Shown here piece after piece: positions 14,371 to 15,512 of a stretch of 15,512 nt of DNA (the stretch's first letter is position 1; the number at the start of each line of letters is the position of its first letter). The DNA lies in the NCBI GenBank assembly GCA_002340405.1, contig DDLZ01000075.1, positions 1 to 15,512 of the forward strand, written 5' to 3'. Made by a program: the position numbers and the translations under genes. This DNA comes from Bacteroidales bacterium UBA2559. GTDB taxonomy: Bacteria; Bacteroidota; Bacteroidia; Bacteroidales; Bacteroidaceae. The notes beneath the pieces were generated by a model. That model was given only the letters and a program-made list of their open reading frames with translations. It was not told where the DNA came from and ran no database searches.

Positions 14371-15512
14371 TGCTCAAATCCATAAACATAAGGAACTACG
14401 TACTGATAGACCGTCTCGATATAACATTCAGCAGCGGGTTTTCGGTGATGACCGGCGAGACCGGAGCGGGAAAATCCATCATAATAGGCGCTGTCAATCT
14501 GCTGCTCGGCAGCCGTGCCGACTCCAGACAGATACTGCACGAAACTGATAAATGTACCATCGAGGGACACTTCTCGATTGACGGATACGGTCTGGAACCG
14601 TTCTTCTATGAGAACGGTCTGGATATGGACCCTGACGACACCATTCTAAGACGCGAAATATCACAATCGGGCAAAAGCCGGGCATTCATTAACGACACCC
14701 CTGTAACCCTGTCGCAGATGCGCGAATTGGGATGCCGGCTGATAGACATTCACTCACAGCACCAGAGTCTGGCGCTGGGTACACAGCCCTTTCAGCTTGA
14801 AGTTGTCGATACGATAGCGCGTAATGACGAGATCAGAGCGGCATATCAGAGCCGTTACGACAGATGTTCCGAACTGAAAGAGAAGCTTGACAGGACAAGG
14901 GCTCTGTTTGAATCGGATACAAGTGACCGCGAATATCTGGAATTCCAGCTCGAAGGTCTTGAAAATGCCTGCCTTACCGACGGCGAACAGGAGGAGTTGG
15001 AGATGGAGTCCGATATCCTCAGCCATGCCGAAGAGATAAAGCAGGAGCTGTTCCACGCAGCCGAAATTCTGGACGGCGACTATGGCGATTCAATACAAAA
15101 CCTGCGTCAGGCGCTGCAGGCGCTCAATTCAATCGGCAAGAACTATCCTGCAGCAATTGAATATGCCCAAAGGCTCGAGAGCTGCCTGATAGAGCTAAAG
15201 GATTTAGCCGGCTCAGTACACGACTCGTATGAGAAAGTCAGCTATGACCCCGACCGTCTGGAACAGGTCAACAGCCGGCTGGACCTTATCTATTCGCTTC
15301 AAAAGAAACATAAGGTAAATTCGGCAGCCCAACTTATCGAGCTTGCCGATACCATCCGCAAACGGCTGGATAAGACCGCCTCCTACGAAGATGAGATTGA
15401 GGTTCTGACCGCCCAACTTGCCAAAGCCCGTACAGAGATGGAAGAGGCAGCCCTGCAGCTTACCAAATCCAGAAAAAAAGCATCGGAAACAATAATAAAA
15501 GATATAAAGGAA
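14370..15512 (+). CDS. recN: DNA repair protein RecN (3' end cut by the window)
   Basis: RecN is an SMC-like ATPase that acts at double-strand breaks. The frame is open for 381 codons to the window edge; the family is usually about 550 residues, so the C-terminal third is missing. The N-terminus MLKSINIRNYVLIDRLDITF is typical. Walker A is GETGAGKS (29-36) and the Q-loop is IDIHSQHQS (125-133). From about residue 150 it becomes a charged, heptad-like coiled coil (ELKEKLDRTRALF, LEQVNSRLDLIY). The start codon overlaps the DUF4835 stop by one base (TAATG), so it is the next gene in the dnaN operon. Confidence 0.95.
   Translation, partial: MLKSINIRNYVLIDRLDITFSSGFSVMTGETGAGKSIIIGAVNLLLGSRADSRQILHETDKCTIEGHFSIDGYGLEPFFYENGLDMDPDDTILRREISQSGKSRAFINDTPVTLSQMRELGCRLIDIHSQHQSLALGTQPFQLEVVDTIARNDEIRAAYQSRYDRCSELKEKLDRTRALFESDTSDREYLEFQLEGLENACLTDGEQEELEMESDILSHAEEIKQELFHAAEILDGDYGDSIQNLRQALQALNSIGKNYPAAIEYAQRLESCLIELKDLAGSVHDSYEKVSYDPDRLEQVNSRLDLIYSLQKKHKVNSAAQLIELADTIRKRLDKTASYEDEIEVLTAQLAKARTEMEEAALQLTKSRKKASETIIKDIKE

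Overview
The window looks like a chromosomal segment of a Bacteroidales (phylum Bacteroidota) bacterium. The evidence is the repeated Bacteroidota-type -7 promoter box (TAnnTTTG, once with a TTTG -33 box 19 bp upstream), the lack of obvious Shine-Dalgarno sequences, a Rho with a long lysine/proline/glutamine-rich N-terminal insertion, Bacteroidota-restricted families (DUF3127, DUF4835), and the gene order dnaN - exonuclease - coaBC - DUF4835 - recN. I cannot name a genus.

Layout, left part (1-3900). A minus-strand YhhQ-type queuosine-precursor transporter is preceded by what I read as a class I preQ1 riboswitch, which fits closely on sequence and pairing. Upstream lies an AT-rich minus-strand pair: a PlsC-like acyltransferase and a CDP-alcohol phosphatidyltransferase, a two-gene lipid module. 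Divergent from it is an AbiEi-type antitoxin with a perfect palindrome at its predicted transcription start. The expected AbiEii toxin is missing and only a 50-codon overlapping ORF stands in its place. A strong bidirectional terminator and a tRNA-Asp(GUC) gene with a textbook promoter close this part.

Middle (3965-7386). A tightly packed minus-strand operon runs recR - small membrane protein - family 2 glycosyltransferase - GNAT acetyltransferase. It diverges from plus-strand engB across a promoter region whose two -7 boxes are halves of a perfect inverted repeat.

Right part (7387-15512). rho follows, with a roughly 140-nt leader, a 3' region holding several hairpins and a terminator shared with the opposing gene. 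That gene encodes a DUF3127 OB-fold protein ending in an SSB-like DDLPF tip. Then comes the plus-strand operon dnaN - DEDDh exonuclease - coaBC/DUF4835 - recN, in which the start codon at each of the three annotated junctions overlaps the preceding stop by one base. The window ends inside recN.

The most unusual point is that coaBC and the normally separate exported DUF4835 protein form one open reading frame. The ancestral TGATG junction is still visible but out of frame. CoaBC also carries an A11 run exactly at the CoaC/CoaB domain boundary, where a slip of one base either way would give a CoaC-only product. Much of the window concerns DNA repair and replication (RecR, RecN, clamp, exonuclease, SSB-like protein).
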